Source: Syntrophomonas sp. UBA4807 (GTDB lineage: Bacteria > Bacillota > Syntrophomonadia > Syntrophomonadales > Syntrophomonadaceae). Taken from it: DNA of 18,744 bases. A model generated the notes under the pieces. The model was given only the letters and a program-made list of their open reading frames with translations, had not been told where the DNA came from and did no database searches. This document shows, piece after piece, positions 1 through 5,789 of this stretch; within the stretch, counting starts at the first letter, position 1; each line of letters begins with the position of its first letter. The DNA is taken from positions 1-18,744 of the forward strand of contig DHGD01000066.1 in the NCBI GenBank assembly GCA_002402575.1, written 5' to 3'. The position numbers and the translations under genes were made by a program.

Positions 1-845
1 TCCTGAATAGTGAGACGTCTTTCTTCCACCGGGATTCCCCAGTGTTTGAGCAATTTGATGGTTGAATCGCGGGTAATGCCCGCCAGGATGCTCCCCTCCA
101 GTGCCGGGGTGACCACCACGCCATCGAGTTTGAAGAACACATTCATGGTGCCAACTTCTTCAATATATTTCTTTTCGATCCCATCCAGCCACAAGACTTG
201 GGTATAGCCTTTTTCCTGGGCTACTACCTGGGCTTTTATGCTGGCGGCATAATTACCAGGAGTCTTGGTAAATCCCAGACCACCCTTGACCGCCCGAACA
301 TATTCGTCTTCTACGTAAATTTTGACCGGATCTATCCCTTCAGGATAATATGCCCCTACTGGCGACATGATGATCATAAAGTAGTATTTATGTGAAGGCC
401 TTACTCCCAAGTAGGGGTCGCTGGCGAATACGAAAGGCCTTATGTAAAGCGAGGTGCCCTCAGCAGCGGGAATCCAGTCCTGATCGATTTCAACCAGCTT
501 TCTGATGGCCTCCACCGCGAAATCCACATCTAAACGCGGTATGCAGAGTCGGTCATTGGATACATTCATTCGTTCCATGTTGGAGTACGGGCGGAATAAC
601 TGAATCTGCCCGGCAGCTGTCTTGTAGGCCTTTAAACCCTCAAATGTGGCCTGACCATAATGCAGCACCATGACCGAAGGTTCCAGAGGAATCGAGCCAT
701 AGGGCACAATACGCGGATCGAACCAGCCTTTGCCTTCCTCATAGTCCATAACGAACATGTGATCTGTAAAGAGTTGTCCGAAACCGAGCGAGGATGGGTC
801 GGGTTTGGCCTTGGGTTGTTGATTTTTCTCAATGCGGATCTCCAT
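1..845 (-). CDS. ilvE: Branched-chain amino acid aminotransferase, 3' end missing
   Basis: This is a fold-type IV PLP aminotransferase that interconverts branched-chain amino acids and their 2-oxo acids, using glutamate/2-oxoglutarate, in the cytoplasm. Reading the minus strand from ATG at 845 gives about 281 residues before the window edge; the family is usually about 350, so the C-terminus lies outside. Recognisable blocks are LHYGQATFEGLKAY near residue 65, SLYIRPFVFASDPYLGV near 135, and GGLGFTKTPGNYAAS near 190, whose lysine is the expected PLP lysine; VLWLDG and EEVGTMNVFF follow. An AGGAGATG ribosome site lies 9 nt before this ATG. An in-frame ATG four codons upstream sits inside that site and is unlikely to be the start. 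The small winged-helix gene at 1074-1250 lies upstream on the same strand and could be co-transcribed. The identification is firm; the exact substrate preference is inferred. Confidence 0.95.
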   Translation of the reverse strand, partial: MEIRIEKNQQPKAKPDPSSLGFGQLFTDHMFVMDYEEGKGWFDPRIVPYGSIPLEPSVMVLHYGQATFEGLKAYKTAAGQIQLFRPYSNMERMNVSNDRLCIPRLDVDFAVEAIRKLVEIDQDWIPAAEGTSLYIRPFVFASDPYLGVRPSHKYYFMIIMSPVGAYYPEGIDPVKIYVEDEYVRAVKGGLGFTKTPGNYAASIKAQVVAQEKGYTQVLWLDGIEKKYIEEVGTMNVFFKLDGVVVTPALEGSILAGITRDSTIKLLKHWGIPVEERRLTIQ

Positions 846-1073
846 AAATGAATCCATCTCCTTTTTTTAAAATACTCCCGACCTTCTAGTGTTAATCGGA
901 TAGTCGCAGTACTATTCTCCATTATAAAAAATTATGGTTATCTTTTGGGACACAAATTTTGTATACATTGAGTTCGATTGTGGTGAATAGAGTATATTTA
1001 AGCCACGTTCATCCCGGGGATTGGTGAACCAACATATGCGCTGTCCCAGAAATGCCTGTATGTATTAGGTCAA
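846..1073. other. Intergenic region upstream of ilvE
   Basis: No convincing coding region is visible. On the minus strand a TATAAT hexamer (plus-strand 921-926) lies about 75 bp before the ilvE start, but no good -35 is found 16-18 bp away, so an ilvE promoter here is only weakly supported. A short TTGG-TGAA-CCAA hairpin lies near 1021-1032. I looked for T-box-like anti-terminator features and saw none. Confidence 0.4.
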
Positions 1074-1250
1074 TTACTTGGCCTGATAATAACACCTTTT
1101 AGGCGATTCTAATTGATCAGAGGCTTTAAGTTTTTTTATTATCTTATCTACCTCTTTTTTGTCTAGACCAGTTAGATCGGAGATATCTTTGGCATTAAGC
1201 GGCCTTGATCCCTGCTTGATAACTGCTAGTACTTTGCTCTCATTATCCAT
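1074..1250 (-). CDS. Small (58 aa) winged-helix-like DNA-binding protein
   Basis: A complete 58-residue minus-strand frame begins MDNESKVLAVIKQGSRPLNA and ends CYYQAK-stop. The order fits one compact helix-turn-helix/winged-helix unit: helix 1 (ESKVLAVIKQG), then RPLNAKDISDLTGLDKKEV typical of a turn plus recognition helix, then DKIIKKLKASDQLESPKRCYYQ as helix 3 and wing. The gene is well supported despite its size: an AAAGAGGTTG ribosome site lies about 6 nt before the ATG, and a textbook sigma-A promoter lies just upstream (separate entry). No enzyme, sensor or metal site is visible. It is divergent to the PHA operon, so local transcription control is a reasonable inference, but target and ligand are unknown. 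Similar tiny winged-helix proteins occur in clostridia and archaea without a defined role. Confidence 0.75.
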   Translation of the reverse strand: MDNESKVLAVIKQGSRPLNAKDISDLTGLDKKEVDKIIKKLKASDQLESPKRCYYQAK

Positions 1251-1283
1251 CGTATCAACCTCTTTCGATTTTATAGTTACATT

Positions 1284-1312
1284 AATATAAGAAAATTAGT
1301 CGTTTATGTCAA
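1284..1312 (-). promoter_or_regulatory. Sigma-A-type promoter of the small winged-helix gene
   Basis: On the minus strand TTGACA (plus 1307-1312) is followed after exactly 17 bp by TATATT (plus 1284-1289). Transcription would start near 1277, giving a leader of about 27 nt that contains the ribosome site of the gene starting at 1250. The -35 is a perfect consensus and the -10 matches 5 of 6 positions. Confidence 0.75.
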
Positions 1313-1353
1313 CCGCAAGGGAGCTCAAAGCCTCATCTGTCCGATAGTGATGC

Positions 1354-1382
1354 TTGCCATTAATGGCAGTTATTTGTATAAT
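1354..1382 (+). promoter_or_regulatory. Distal promoter of the PHA operon with overlapping palindrome
   Basis: TTGCCA (1354-1359) and TATAAT (1377-1382) are separated by 17 bp, a strong sigma-A-type match. The -35 and the start of the spacer lie inside a perfect 14-bp palindrome, TGCCATTAATGGCA (1355-1368), positioned as an operator would be. The predicted start is near 1389, 359 nt before the phasin ATG. The product could instead be a short regulatory RNA. Confidence 0.6.
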
Positions 1383-1625
1383 TACAATATGTCCTTATTA
1401 TAACAAACTGCCGCATTCCCGAATCGGACGTTAGCACTCGGAATGTCTCGCAGAACATGAAACAATGTACTGTTAATCAAGCCTTAATCTCTCTTCTATT
1501 TCACGTTTCATTTCTGCAGTCATATTATGACTGGACGGTTAGGTCGGGGAAAGAGCACTCACATCAATATTCACAGCAACAATTACATATCAATTAGGTT
1601 TCAAGCACCCAATTGTTTGTTGAAT

Positions 1626-1671
1626 CAGGTTGCTTTCAATATTAATGGATACCCACAAGGGTGGCAACCTG
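1626..1671 (+). promoter_or_regulatory. Nested hairpin in the PHA operon leader
   Basis: CAGGTTGC (1626-1633) pairs perfectly with GCAACCTG (1664-1671). Inside, ACCC (1651-1654) and GGGT (1659-1662) form a second stem with an ACAA loop, leaving a 17-nt unpaired stretch on the 5' side. A ribosome-site-like AGAAGGAG follows directly at 1672-1679. No T-run follows, so it is not a standard terminator. It would only act as RNA if transcription starts upstream, for example at the 1354-1382 promoter. Confidence 0.4.
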
Positions 1672-1707
1672 AGAAGGAGTATGTCTTTTAATGAATAGAT
1701 TTGGGGA

Positions 1708-1723
1708 GTATTATGTATAATAC
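1708..1723 (+). promoter_or_regulatory. Palindrome overlapping a possible proximal -10 box
   Basis: GTATTA-TGTA-TAATAC is an inverted repeat with 6-bp arms. It contains TATAAT at 1716-1721, 26 bp before the phasin start, which would give a short leader holding the GAGAGGAAGG ribosome site. No acceptable -35 lies 16-18 bp upstream. It may be a weak or activator-dependent promoter, an operator, or an mRNA hairpin. Confidence 0.35.
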
Positions 1724-1747
1724 ATGCGAAAGAGAGGAAGGGATTAA

Positions 1748-2098
1748 ATGGCAAACAGTAAGGAAAATCTGGTCAAAAGTTTCACCATGATGGAAAACTC
1801 TATGGAGAAAATGTGGGATCTGTGGTTGGTTGGTCTGGGAAGCCTCTCTTGGGCTCAAGAGCAAATGGAGAATATGACCAGAAAACAACTGGATCAGAAC
1901 AAAACCGCCCGTGAAGAAATGATAAAATTGGTGGACGATCTATCCAGGCAGACTCGTAAGAATCAGGAACAGTTCCAAAAGATGGTGGAGGAAGCGCTCA
2001 TCAATACCTATGACCAGATTAACGTTGCCAACCATCAGATTATGCAGGATTTGACAAAAAAGGTTGACGAACTGGCCAAGAAGGTAGATATAAAATAA
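1748..2098 (+). CDS. Phasin-like PHA granule-associated protein
   Basis: The predicted protein has 116 residues, mostly amphipathic alpha-helix, no signal peptide and no cysteine. A tryptophan-rich, more hydrophobic stretch (MWDLWLVGLGSLSW, about 22-35) is followed by a long charged helix with coiled-coil character (about 40-114, ending KKVDELAKKV). This matches what is known of phasins and of the helical accessory subunits of short-chain PHA synthases: small proteins that coat polyester granules or bind the synthase. It is first in the operon, 79 bp before the start chosen for the synthase subunit. The ribosome site is GAGAGGAAGG about 6 nt before ATG. Position and composition support the call; the sequence alone cannot separate a granule-coating phasin from a synthase-activating subunit. 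Confidence 0.7.
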   Translation: MANSKENLVKSFTMMENSMEKMWDLWLVGLGSLSWAQEQMENMTRKQLDQNKTAREEMIKLVDDLSRQTRKNQEQFQKMVEEALINTYDQINVANHQIMQDLTKKVDELAKKVDIK

Positions 2099-2105
2099 CC
2101 TATCC

Positions 2106-2139
2106 CGGGGCCGTGGTCGAAAGGGTATATGCTGCCCCG
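2106..2139 (+). promoter_or_regulatory. Intercistronic hairpin between the phasin and phaR-like genes
   Basis: CGGGGC (2106-2111) and GCCCCG (2134-2139) are perfect inverted repeats around a 22-nt loop, starting 8 nt after the phasin stop codon. No T-run follows, so an mRNA-stability or partial-attenuation role is more likely than full termination. Confidence 0.4.
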
Positions 2140-2177
2140 ACAATATTATGAATCATACACAGGAAAGAGGTGTAGGT

Positions 2178-2792
2178 GTGGCCGCTGATGAGCAAGGCAA
2201 TAAGAAAGCGAAAGAAGATAAACAAAAAGAGATACTGGATTTCGCTGAAGCCTGGAAAAAGATGTACTTTGAGACTGAGAACAACTTGGCCAAGGCCGTG
2301 GATGAATATGTGGCCGGAGATAGTTTTACGGCTTTCTTGGAAAAAATGGGGGCCGAATACTTAGCCTTATACAAAACCAACAATCAAAACATGGAGCGGT
2401 TTTTTGCCAATAGCCCCGTGCCTACAAAAAAAGATGTAGCACGCGTAGCAGAACTGGTGATAAACATAGAGGAAAAAGTAGACAACTTGGATATGGGAGT
2501 ATCAGTCGGTCTAAATAGCTTAGCGGCCAGCATTATGAAGCTGGTGGACTTTCAGGCAGTTTTGAAGGATGAAGTGATATCCCTGCGCCAAGATGTGCAG
2601 GCAGTTCAAAAACAACTTCAGGCTATACAACCCACGCCCGAATCGGTCGGTGCAGACAAGCCGGTGCGGAGCCGTTCCAGGAAAGCGCCAGCGGCAGACT
2701 CGGCCATAGCAAACGACCATGAAGATGCTGGCAGCAATGCAGAGGAAACTGGTGACAAAACGTCCCGGCCCAGGGCCCGCAAGAAAACATAG
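2178..2792 (+). CDS. phaR: PHA synthase accessory subunit (PhaR/PhaE-like)
   Basis: I place the start at GTG 2178, because AAGAGGTG lies 5 nt before it; the in-frame ATG at 2148 has no ribosome site. This gives 204 residues. Class III and IV PHA synthases need a second, mostly helical subunit (PhaE about 40 kDa, PhaR about 22 kDa), and this one has PhaR size. The N-terminus is charged (GNKKAKEDKQKE). A helical core with FAEAWKKMYFETENNLAKAVDEY, a short FFANSPVPTKKDV segment and a coiled coil (about 85-150, AELVINIEEKVDNLD to QAVQKQLQAIQ) follows. The last 45 residues or so are disordered, first basic (RSRSRK), then acidic, then basic again (RPRARKKT), as in nucleoid- or granule-binding tails. 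Its place directly before phaC supports the call. Confidence 0.75.
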   Translation: MAADEQGNKKAKEDKQKEILDFAEAWKKMYFETENNLAKAVDEYVAGDSFTAFLEKMGAEYLALYKTNNQNMERFFANSPVPTKKDVARVAELVINIEEKVDNLDMGVSVGLNSLAASIMKLVDFQAVLKDEVISLRQDVQAVQKQLQAIQPTPESVGADKPVRSRSRKAPAADSAIANDHEDAGSNAEETGDKTSRPRARKKT

Positions 2793-2832
2793 ATGCTATC
2801 CAGGTGTCTTAAGGCATGGATATTATTAATCA

Positions 2833-2867
2833 GCAACAGGTAAAGGGTTTTTGGCCCTCCTGTTAGC
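2833..2867 (+). promoter_or_regulatory. Bulged hairpin between the phaR-like gene and phaC
   Basis: AACAGG (2835-2840) pairs with CCTGTT (2859-2864) and the inner AGGG (2844-2847) pairs with CCCT (2855-2858); GC/GC extends the base past a one-nt bulge. There is no T-run after it. It lies in the 160-bp gap before phaC and could tune the amount of synthase relative to its partners. Confidence 0.4.
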
Positions 2868-2952
2868 AAAACTGTAATATGATTATCGATTCAAAAAGGT
2901 CCGCCCCACAAATAAATGATAAGGAAGAACTTAGACTAGGAGGATTGGTACC

Positions 2953-4050
2953 TTGGCAAAGCAAAAGGCCATAAAGGGTTCTGCCGGCGAGGTGGGTTAC
3001 CAGTTGCGCGAGAGCTATGATCGTCTGCTGGATAGTACCAAGAAAACAGCAGAGATCCTGACCTTCGATCCTTGGCCCCAGACGGGTTGCAGTCCCAAAG
3101 AAGTAATCTGGCGTAAAAACAAGTCCAAACTCTACCACTATTATTCTGGCAAAGCACCAACTCATCGGATACCGGTGTTGTTTACTTATGCTTTGATCAA
3201 TAAGGCTTATATATTGGATTTGGCCCCGGGTATGAGTATGGTCGAACATCTGGTTGACAACGGCTTTGATGTATTCCTGCTGGAATGGGGCGATTTCGAA
3301 TGGGAGGATCGCAACCTCAGTTACGATGATTTTGTTTATGATTATATAGCTCGGGCCGTGCAGAAGGTATGCCAGAAAACCAACAGTGACGAACTGAGTA
3401 TTATCGGTTATTGCATGGGCGGAACCATGACTGCTATGTATGCTGCATTGTTCCCCAAACCGAAGCTGAGGAACTTTGTGCTTATGGCGTCCCCGATTGA
3501 TTTCGAAGATTCGGGATTAACGACGAAGTGGCTCAATACTGCCTTTGGTGATGACGTAGATAAGATCGTTGACACGTTTGAATTGATCCCCAAGGAATTT
3601 GTTGATGTAGGGTTGAAAATGCTCCGGCCGGTAAACAATTACATCGGGACGTACAGCAAATTGTGGAAGATGGTGGACGAGGGGAAAGACTACTATTCAT
3701 GGAAGGTCCTCAATAAATGGGTGGACGACAACATGAACTTCCCTGGAGGAGCTTACCGCCAATGGATAAACGAACTGTATAAACAGAATCGCCTGGTCAA
3801 GGGAGAATTTTACCTTAGGGGCAACCGGGTCGATCTGGGACGCATCGATTCTAATCTGCTGGCATTGGCAGGGGTAAATGATCATATAGTACAGCCCCGC
3901 CAGGTTAATATCGCCCTGAATGTGTTTTCATCCAAGGATAAGACGTATTATGAATACCCAATCGGTCATGGTGGCTTAGTGTTCGGCAAGGTTGCTAAAG
4001 AACAGGTATATCCCCAGTTGAGTGAATGGCTGGCGGCCCGGTCCGATTAA
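2953..4050 (+). CDS. phaC: Class III/IV poly(R)-hydroxyalkanoate synthase catalytic subunit
   Basis: PhaC polymerises (R)-3-hydroxyacyl-CoA into PHA on the surface of intracellular granules. The protein has 365 residues, the short length typical of class III/IV enzymes (class I/II are near 560-600). It is an alpha/beta-hydrolase with the lipase-like box GYCMGG holding nucleophile Cys154, Asp310 in GVNDHIVQ, and His339 in GHGGLVFG. The Cys-Asp and Asp-His spacings (156 and 29) are very close to those I recall for characterised class III and IV enzymes. Translation starts at TTG 2953, with AGGAGG (2938-2943) 9 nt upstream; no ATG is better placed. The PhaR-size partner suggests class IV-like organisation. 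No phaA or phaB is in the window, so monomer supply must be encoded elsewhere. All catalytic residues are present, so the enzyme is probably active. Confidence 0.95.
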   Translation: MAKQKAIKGSAGEVGYQLRESYDRLLDSTKKTAEILTFDPWPQTGCSPKEVIWRKNKSKLYHYYSGKAPTHRIPVLFTYALINKAYILDLAPGMSMVEHLVDNGFDVFLLEWGDFEWEDRNLSYDDFVYDYIARAVQKVCQKTNSDELSIIGYCMGGTMTAMYAALFPKPKLRNFVLMASPIDFEDSGLTTKWLNTAFGDDVDKIVDTFELIPKEFVDVGLKMLRPVNNYIGTYSKLWKMVDEGKDYYSWKVLNKWVDDNMNFPGGAYRQWINELYKQNRLVKGEFYLRGNRVDLGRIDSNLLALAGVNDHIVQPRQVNIALNVFSSKDKTYYEYPIGHGGLVFGKVAKEQVYPQLSEWLAARSD

Positions 4051-4078
4051 CGAATATAGAAAACAAAAACATGCTGCG

Positions 4079-4106
4079 AGGAGGGTCACACGAACCCTCC
4101 TTTTCT
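4079..4106 (+). terminator. Rho-independent terminator of the PHA operon
   Basis: AGGAGGGT (4079-4086) pairs perfectly with ACCCTCCT (4094-4101) across a 7-nt loop, followed by a T-rich tail (TTTTCTATCT). It begins 28 nt after the phaC stop codon. Confidence 0.85.
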
Positions 4107-4157
4107 ATCTGCAGGAATACAAAGGTGGTATTATTGCTCCGCCACCCGTGATTGAAT

Positions 4158-4185
4158 TTGTAATTATGACATAATATTCTATAAT
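4158..4185 (+). promoter_or_regulatory. Promoter of mscL
   Basis: TTGTAA (4158-4163) and a perfect TATAAT (4180-4185) are separated by 16 bp, putting the start near 4192 and leaving a leader of about 33 nt with AAGGAG as ribosome site. It is located just after the PHA terminator, so mscL is an independent unit. Confidence 0.65.
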
Positions 4186-4224
4186 AATGGACACAAGCAC
4201 TTTTATCGAAGGAGTTGGTGGACA

Positions 4225-4599
4225 ATGTGGCAGGAATTCAAGGAATTTGCTATGAAGGGGAATGTCATGGACCTGGCTGTCGGTGTCATTATCGGGGGCG
4301 CCTTCGGCAAAATTGTCACTTCTCTGGTTGGCGACATCATTATGCCATTGGTAGGATTGTTGATGGGAGGCAAAGATTTCAGCGGATTGCGGGTCCAGAT
4401 CGGTGATACTGCTATCATGTATGGTGTCTTTGTGCAGAATGTAATCGATTTCCTCATCATAGCCTGGGTCATATTCATGATGGTTAAGGCTATGAATCGC
4501 TTGCGTAAGAAACAGGAAGCTGTTGAAGAAGCTGCCGGACCCAGCAGCGAAGAGGTTCTGCTGACCGAGATTCGCGACTTGTTGAGGGACCAGCGTTAA
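4225..4599 (+). CDS. mscL: Large-conductance mechanosensitive channel MscL
   Basis: MscL forms a pentameric pore in the cytoplasmic membrane that opens under high tension and releases solutes during osmotic downshock. The 124-residue product has the family layout. The N-terminal amphipathic helix (MWQEFKEFAMKGNVMDLAVG) leads into TM1 and the pore-lining segment (VIIGGAFGKIVTSLVGDIIMPLVGLL, about 21-46). A short periplasmic loop (about 47-65) precedes TM2 (about 68-92, YGVFVQNVIDFLIIAWVIFMM). The C-terminal cytoplasmic helix bundle (KAMNRLRKKQE onward, ending EVLLTEIRDLLRDQR) is intact. The length is normal for Gram-positive members. An AAGGAG ribosome site lies 10 nt before the ATG. It is a single-gene transcript converging on the RHH gene, with a shared hairpin between them. 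Confidence 0.97.
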   Translation: MWQEFKEFAMKGNVMDLAVGVIIGGAFGKIVTSLVGDIIMPLVGLLMGGKDFSGLRVQIGDTAIMYGVFVQNVIDFLIIAWVIFMMVKAMNRLRKKQEAVEEAAGPSSEEVLLTEIRDLLRDQR

Positions 4600-4628
4600 C
4601 ATTTGATGGTGGGAAAATTGTACATAAT

Positions 4629-4669
4629 ATGAGCGCAAACCAGGGTTACCGACCATGGTTTGCGCTCAT
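4629..4669. terminator. Bidirectional terminator between mscL and the RHH gene
   Basis: ATGAGCGCAAACC (4629-4641) and GGTTTGCGCTCAT (4657-4669) are perfect 13-bp arms around a 15-nt loop. The element lies between two converging genes: 30 nt after the mscL stop and 7 nt from the end of the minus-strand gene. The T-content downstream is modest in both directions, so it is a strong hairpin with weak U-tails. Confidence 0.75.
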
Positions 4670-4675
4670 TTGGAT

Positions 4676-4882
4676 CTATTCTGATAACCGCTCCTCATTG
4701 TCAGTTGACGGAGGCTGTTCGCCGGCACGGGACGGAAGGCGTCCGGATTTGTTGAGGGACTGGCGCAGCAGGAATTCTATGTGGGAATTTACACTGCGCA
4801 ATTCATCCCGGGCCCATCTTTCTATGGCTGTATAAATCTGCGGATCGAGCCGGAGCGGAAAATTCTTTCTATTGCCCGCCAT
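4676..4882 (-). CDS. Arc/HicB-type ribbon-helix-helix DNA-binding protein
   Basis: The 68-residue product has an N-terminal ribbon-helix-helix fold: KNFPLRLDPQIYTAIERWA (beta strand FPLRL plus helix A), then LRSVNSHIEFLLRQSLNKSG as the turn and helix B. SVNSHIEFLLRQ is the typical RHH block. The last 20 residues are polar and probably disordered. RHH proteins bind DNA as dimers through the paired beta strands; many are antitoxins or repressors, but no toxin gene is adjacent. It is the second gene of an operon with the SPFH protein: its AAGGAG ribosome site overlaps the SPFH stop codon, and its ATG lies 11 nt beyond that codon, so the two are translationally linked. Autoregulation through the palindrome at 5762-5789 is an inference. 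Confidence 0.8.
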   Translation of the reverse strand: MAGNRKNFPLRLDPQIYTAIERWARDELRSVNSHIEFLLRQSLNKSGRLPSRAGEQPPSTDNEERLSE

Positions 4883-4893
4883 TGGTCTGCTCC

Positions 4894-5736
4894 TTAGTAA
4901 AGACTGCCGGTATTCAGTATAGGTTGAGCTCCGCGTTCGGAAATAATGGCCACCAGCAGGTTGTTGATCATAGCCACCTTACGTTCCTGGTCCAGTTCCA
5001 AAATGCCTTCCTTCTCCAGCCGCAGCAAAGCCATTTGCACCATGCCCACCGCCCCATCAACGATAATCTGCCGGGCTGCCAAAATGGCTGATGCCTGCTG
5101 CCTTTGCAGCATGGCGCTGGCTATCTCGGTGGCATAGGCAAGATGGGTCAGGCGAGCCTCCATTACCTCGACCCCGGCTAAGGCTAAGCGTTCCTGTAGT
5201 TCCCTGGTCAATTCCGCCGCCACTTCTTCGGCGTTACCGCGCAGTGAAAAACCTTGTTCACTAAAATTGTCATAAGGGTGTTTGGTGGCTACGTGGCGCA
5301 GGGCAGTTTCGCTTTGGATTTCCACAAACTGCTCGTAATTAGTGACGTCAAAGATTGCCCGGGCGGAATCTATTACCCGGAAGACTACCACCGCAGCAAT
5401 TTCTACCGGGTTGCCTTCCACATCATTGACTTTCAGGGTTTTGCAGTTGAAATTGCTCACCCGCAGTGAGACCATGGTGCGTACCGTTAGAGGAACAGTC
5501 ATCCACAAACCGTTGTCCCGGATGCTGCCCATATAGCGGCCAAAGAATACCACTACCCGGGCTTGGTTTGGTTGTACAATTGTCAGGGAACTGAGGATTA
5601 TCAAGGCTAATAATGAGCTCACCAAAATCATGGCAAAATTAAAGTGAATGCTGTAGTATACAGTCGCGCCGATAGAGACTAATGCTAGGAAAATGGCTAA
5701 AAATCCGTTCACCTTCCAGGCCTTGCGTTCTTGCAT
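4894..5736 (-). CDS. Membrane-anchored SPFH/band-7 domain protein
   Basis: The 280-residue product belongs to the SPFH (stomatin/prohibitin/flotillin/HflK) group, which assembles membrane-bound rings or microdomain scaffolds. Two N-terminal hydrophobic segments are visible (about 11-31 and 34-55). The SPFH domain follows, beginning TIVQPNQARVVVFFGRYMGSIRDNG and including VEGNPVEIAAVVVFRVIDSARAIFDV, which is diagnostic, then FVEIQSETALRHVATKHPYD. A coiled-coil helix (about 168-250, EEVAAELTRELQERLALAGVEV onward) contains the LTHLAYATEIASAMLQRQQA block. GAGGAGG lies 7-8 nt before the ATG. It heads an operon with the RHH gene. I find no partner protease such as HflC, FtsH or NfeD in the window, so the client is unknown. 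Family assignment is firm and function is open. Confidence 0.92.
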   Translation of the reverse strand: MQERKAWKVNGFLAIFLALVSIGATVYYSIHFNFAMILVSSLLALIILSSLTIVQPNQARVVVFFGRYMGSIRDNGLWMTVPLTVRTMVSLRVSNFNCKTLKVNDVEGNPVEIAAVVVFRVIDSARAIFDVTNYEQFVEIQSETALRHVATKHPYDNFSEQGFSLRGNAEEVAAELTRELQERLALAGVEVMEARLTHLAYATEIASAMLQRQQASAILAARQIIVDGAVGMVQMALLRLEKEGILELDQERKVAMINNLLVAIISERGAQPILNTGSLY

Positions 5737-5761
5737 TGGTTCTGCCTCCTCATATTGATAT

Positions 5762-5789
5762 TATATCCTGATGATATCATTATAATATA
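5762..5789 (-). promoter_or_regulatory. Imperfect 28-bp palindrome over the SPFH-RHH promoter
   Basis: Around the centre 5775/5776, 11 of 14 base pairs are symmetric; the core ATGATATCAT (5771-5780) is perfect. Two minus-strand TATAAT hexamers (plus-strand 5760-5765 and 5779-5784) overlap its ends, 24-43 bp from the SPFH start. No good -35 was found for either. The layout fits an operator occluding the -10 region, and the RHH protein of the same operon is the obvious candidate binder. Confidence 0.4.

Larger units (their letters stand above)
1251..1747. other. Control region between the winged-helix gene and the PHA operon
   Basis: About 500 bp contain no convincing conventional gene. The region holds two divergent promoters (1284-1312 minus, 1354-1382 plus), a perfect palindrome (1355-1368), a TTGTA-TAAT-TACAA repeat (1375-1388), a CATTCC/GGAATG inverted repeat (about 1412-1444), a nested hairpin (1626-1671), a possible nine-codon upstream frame (1691-1720) and a 16-bp inverted repeat with a -10 hexamer (1708-1723). 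If the distal plus promoter is used, the phasin mRNA would carry a leader of about 360 nt. Confidence 0.6.

Noticed and set aside
846..1000. T-box leader of ilvE
   Set aside because: No T-box consensus or terminator/antiterminator pair was visible upstream of the gene.
1431..1439. TTAGCACTC resembling half of a CIRCE (HrcA) operator
   Set aside because: The required GAGTGCTAA partner 9 bp downstream is absent, and no heat-shock gene follows.
1473..1523. Minus-strand 16-codon frame MTAEMKREIEERLRLD
   Set aside because: Composition looks protein-like, but there is no ribosome site, a stop lies just upstream and it is too short to support.
2148..2177. ATG 2148 as start of the PhaR-like gene
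   Set aside because: It has no ribosome site, while GTG 2178 has AAGAGGTG at ideal distance.
4105..4656. 183-codon frame antisense to mscL
   Set aside because: It is a shadow of the mscL coding strand with no family resemblance; mscL itself is certain.
4676..5736. Toxin-antitoxin module based on the RHH protein
   Set aside because: The neighbour is an SPFH membrane protein, not a recognisable toxin, and the gene order and sizes do not fit.
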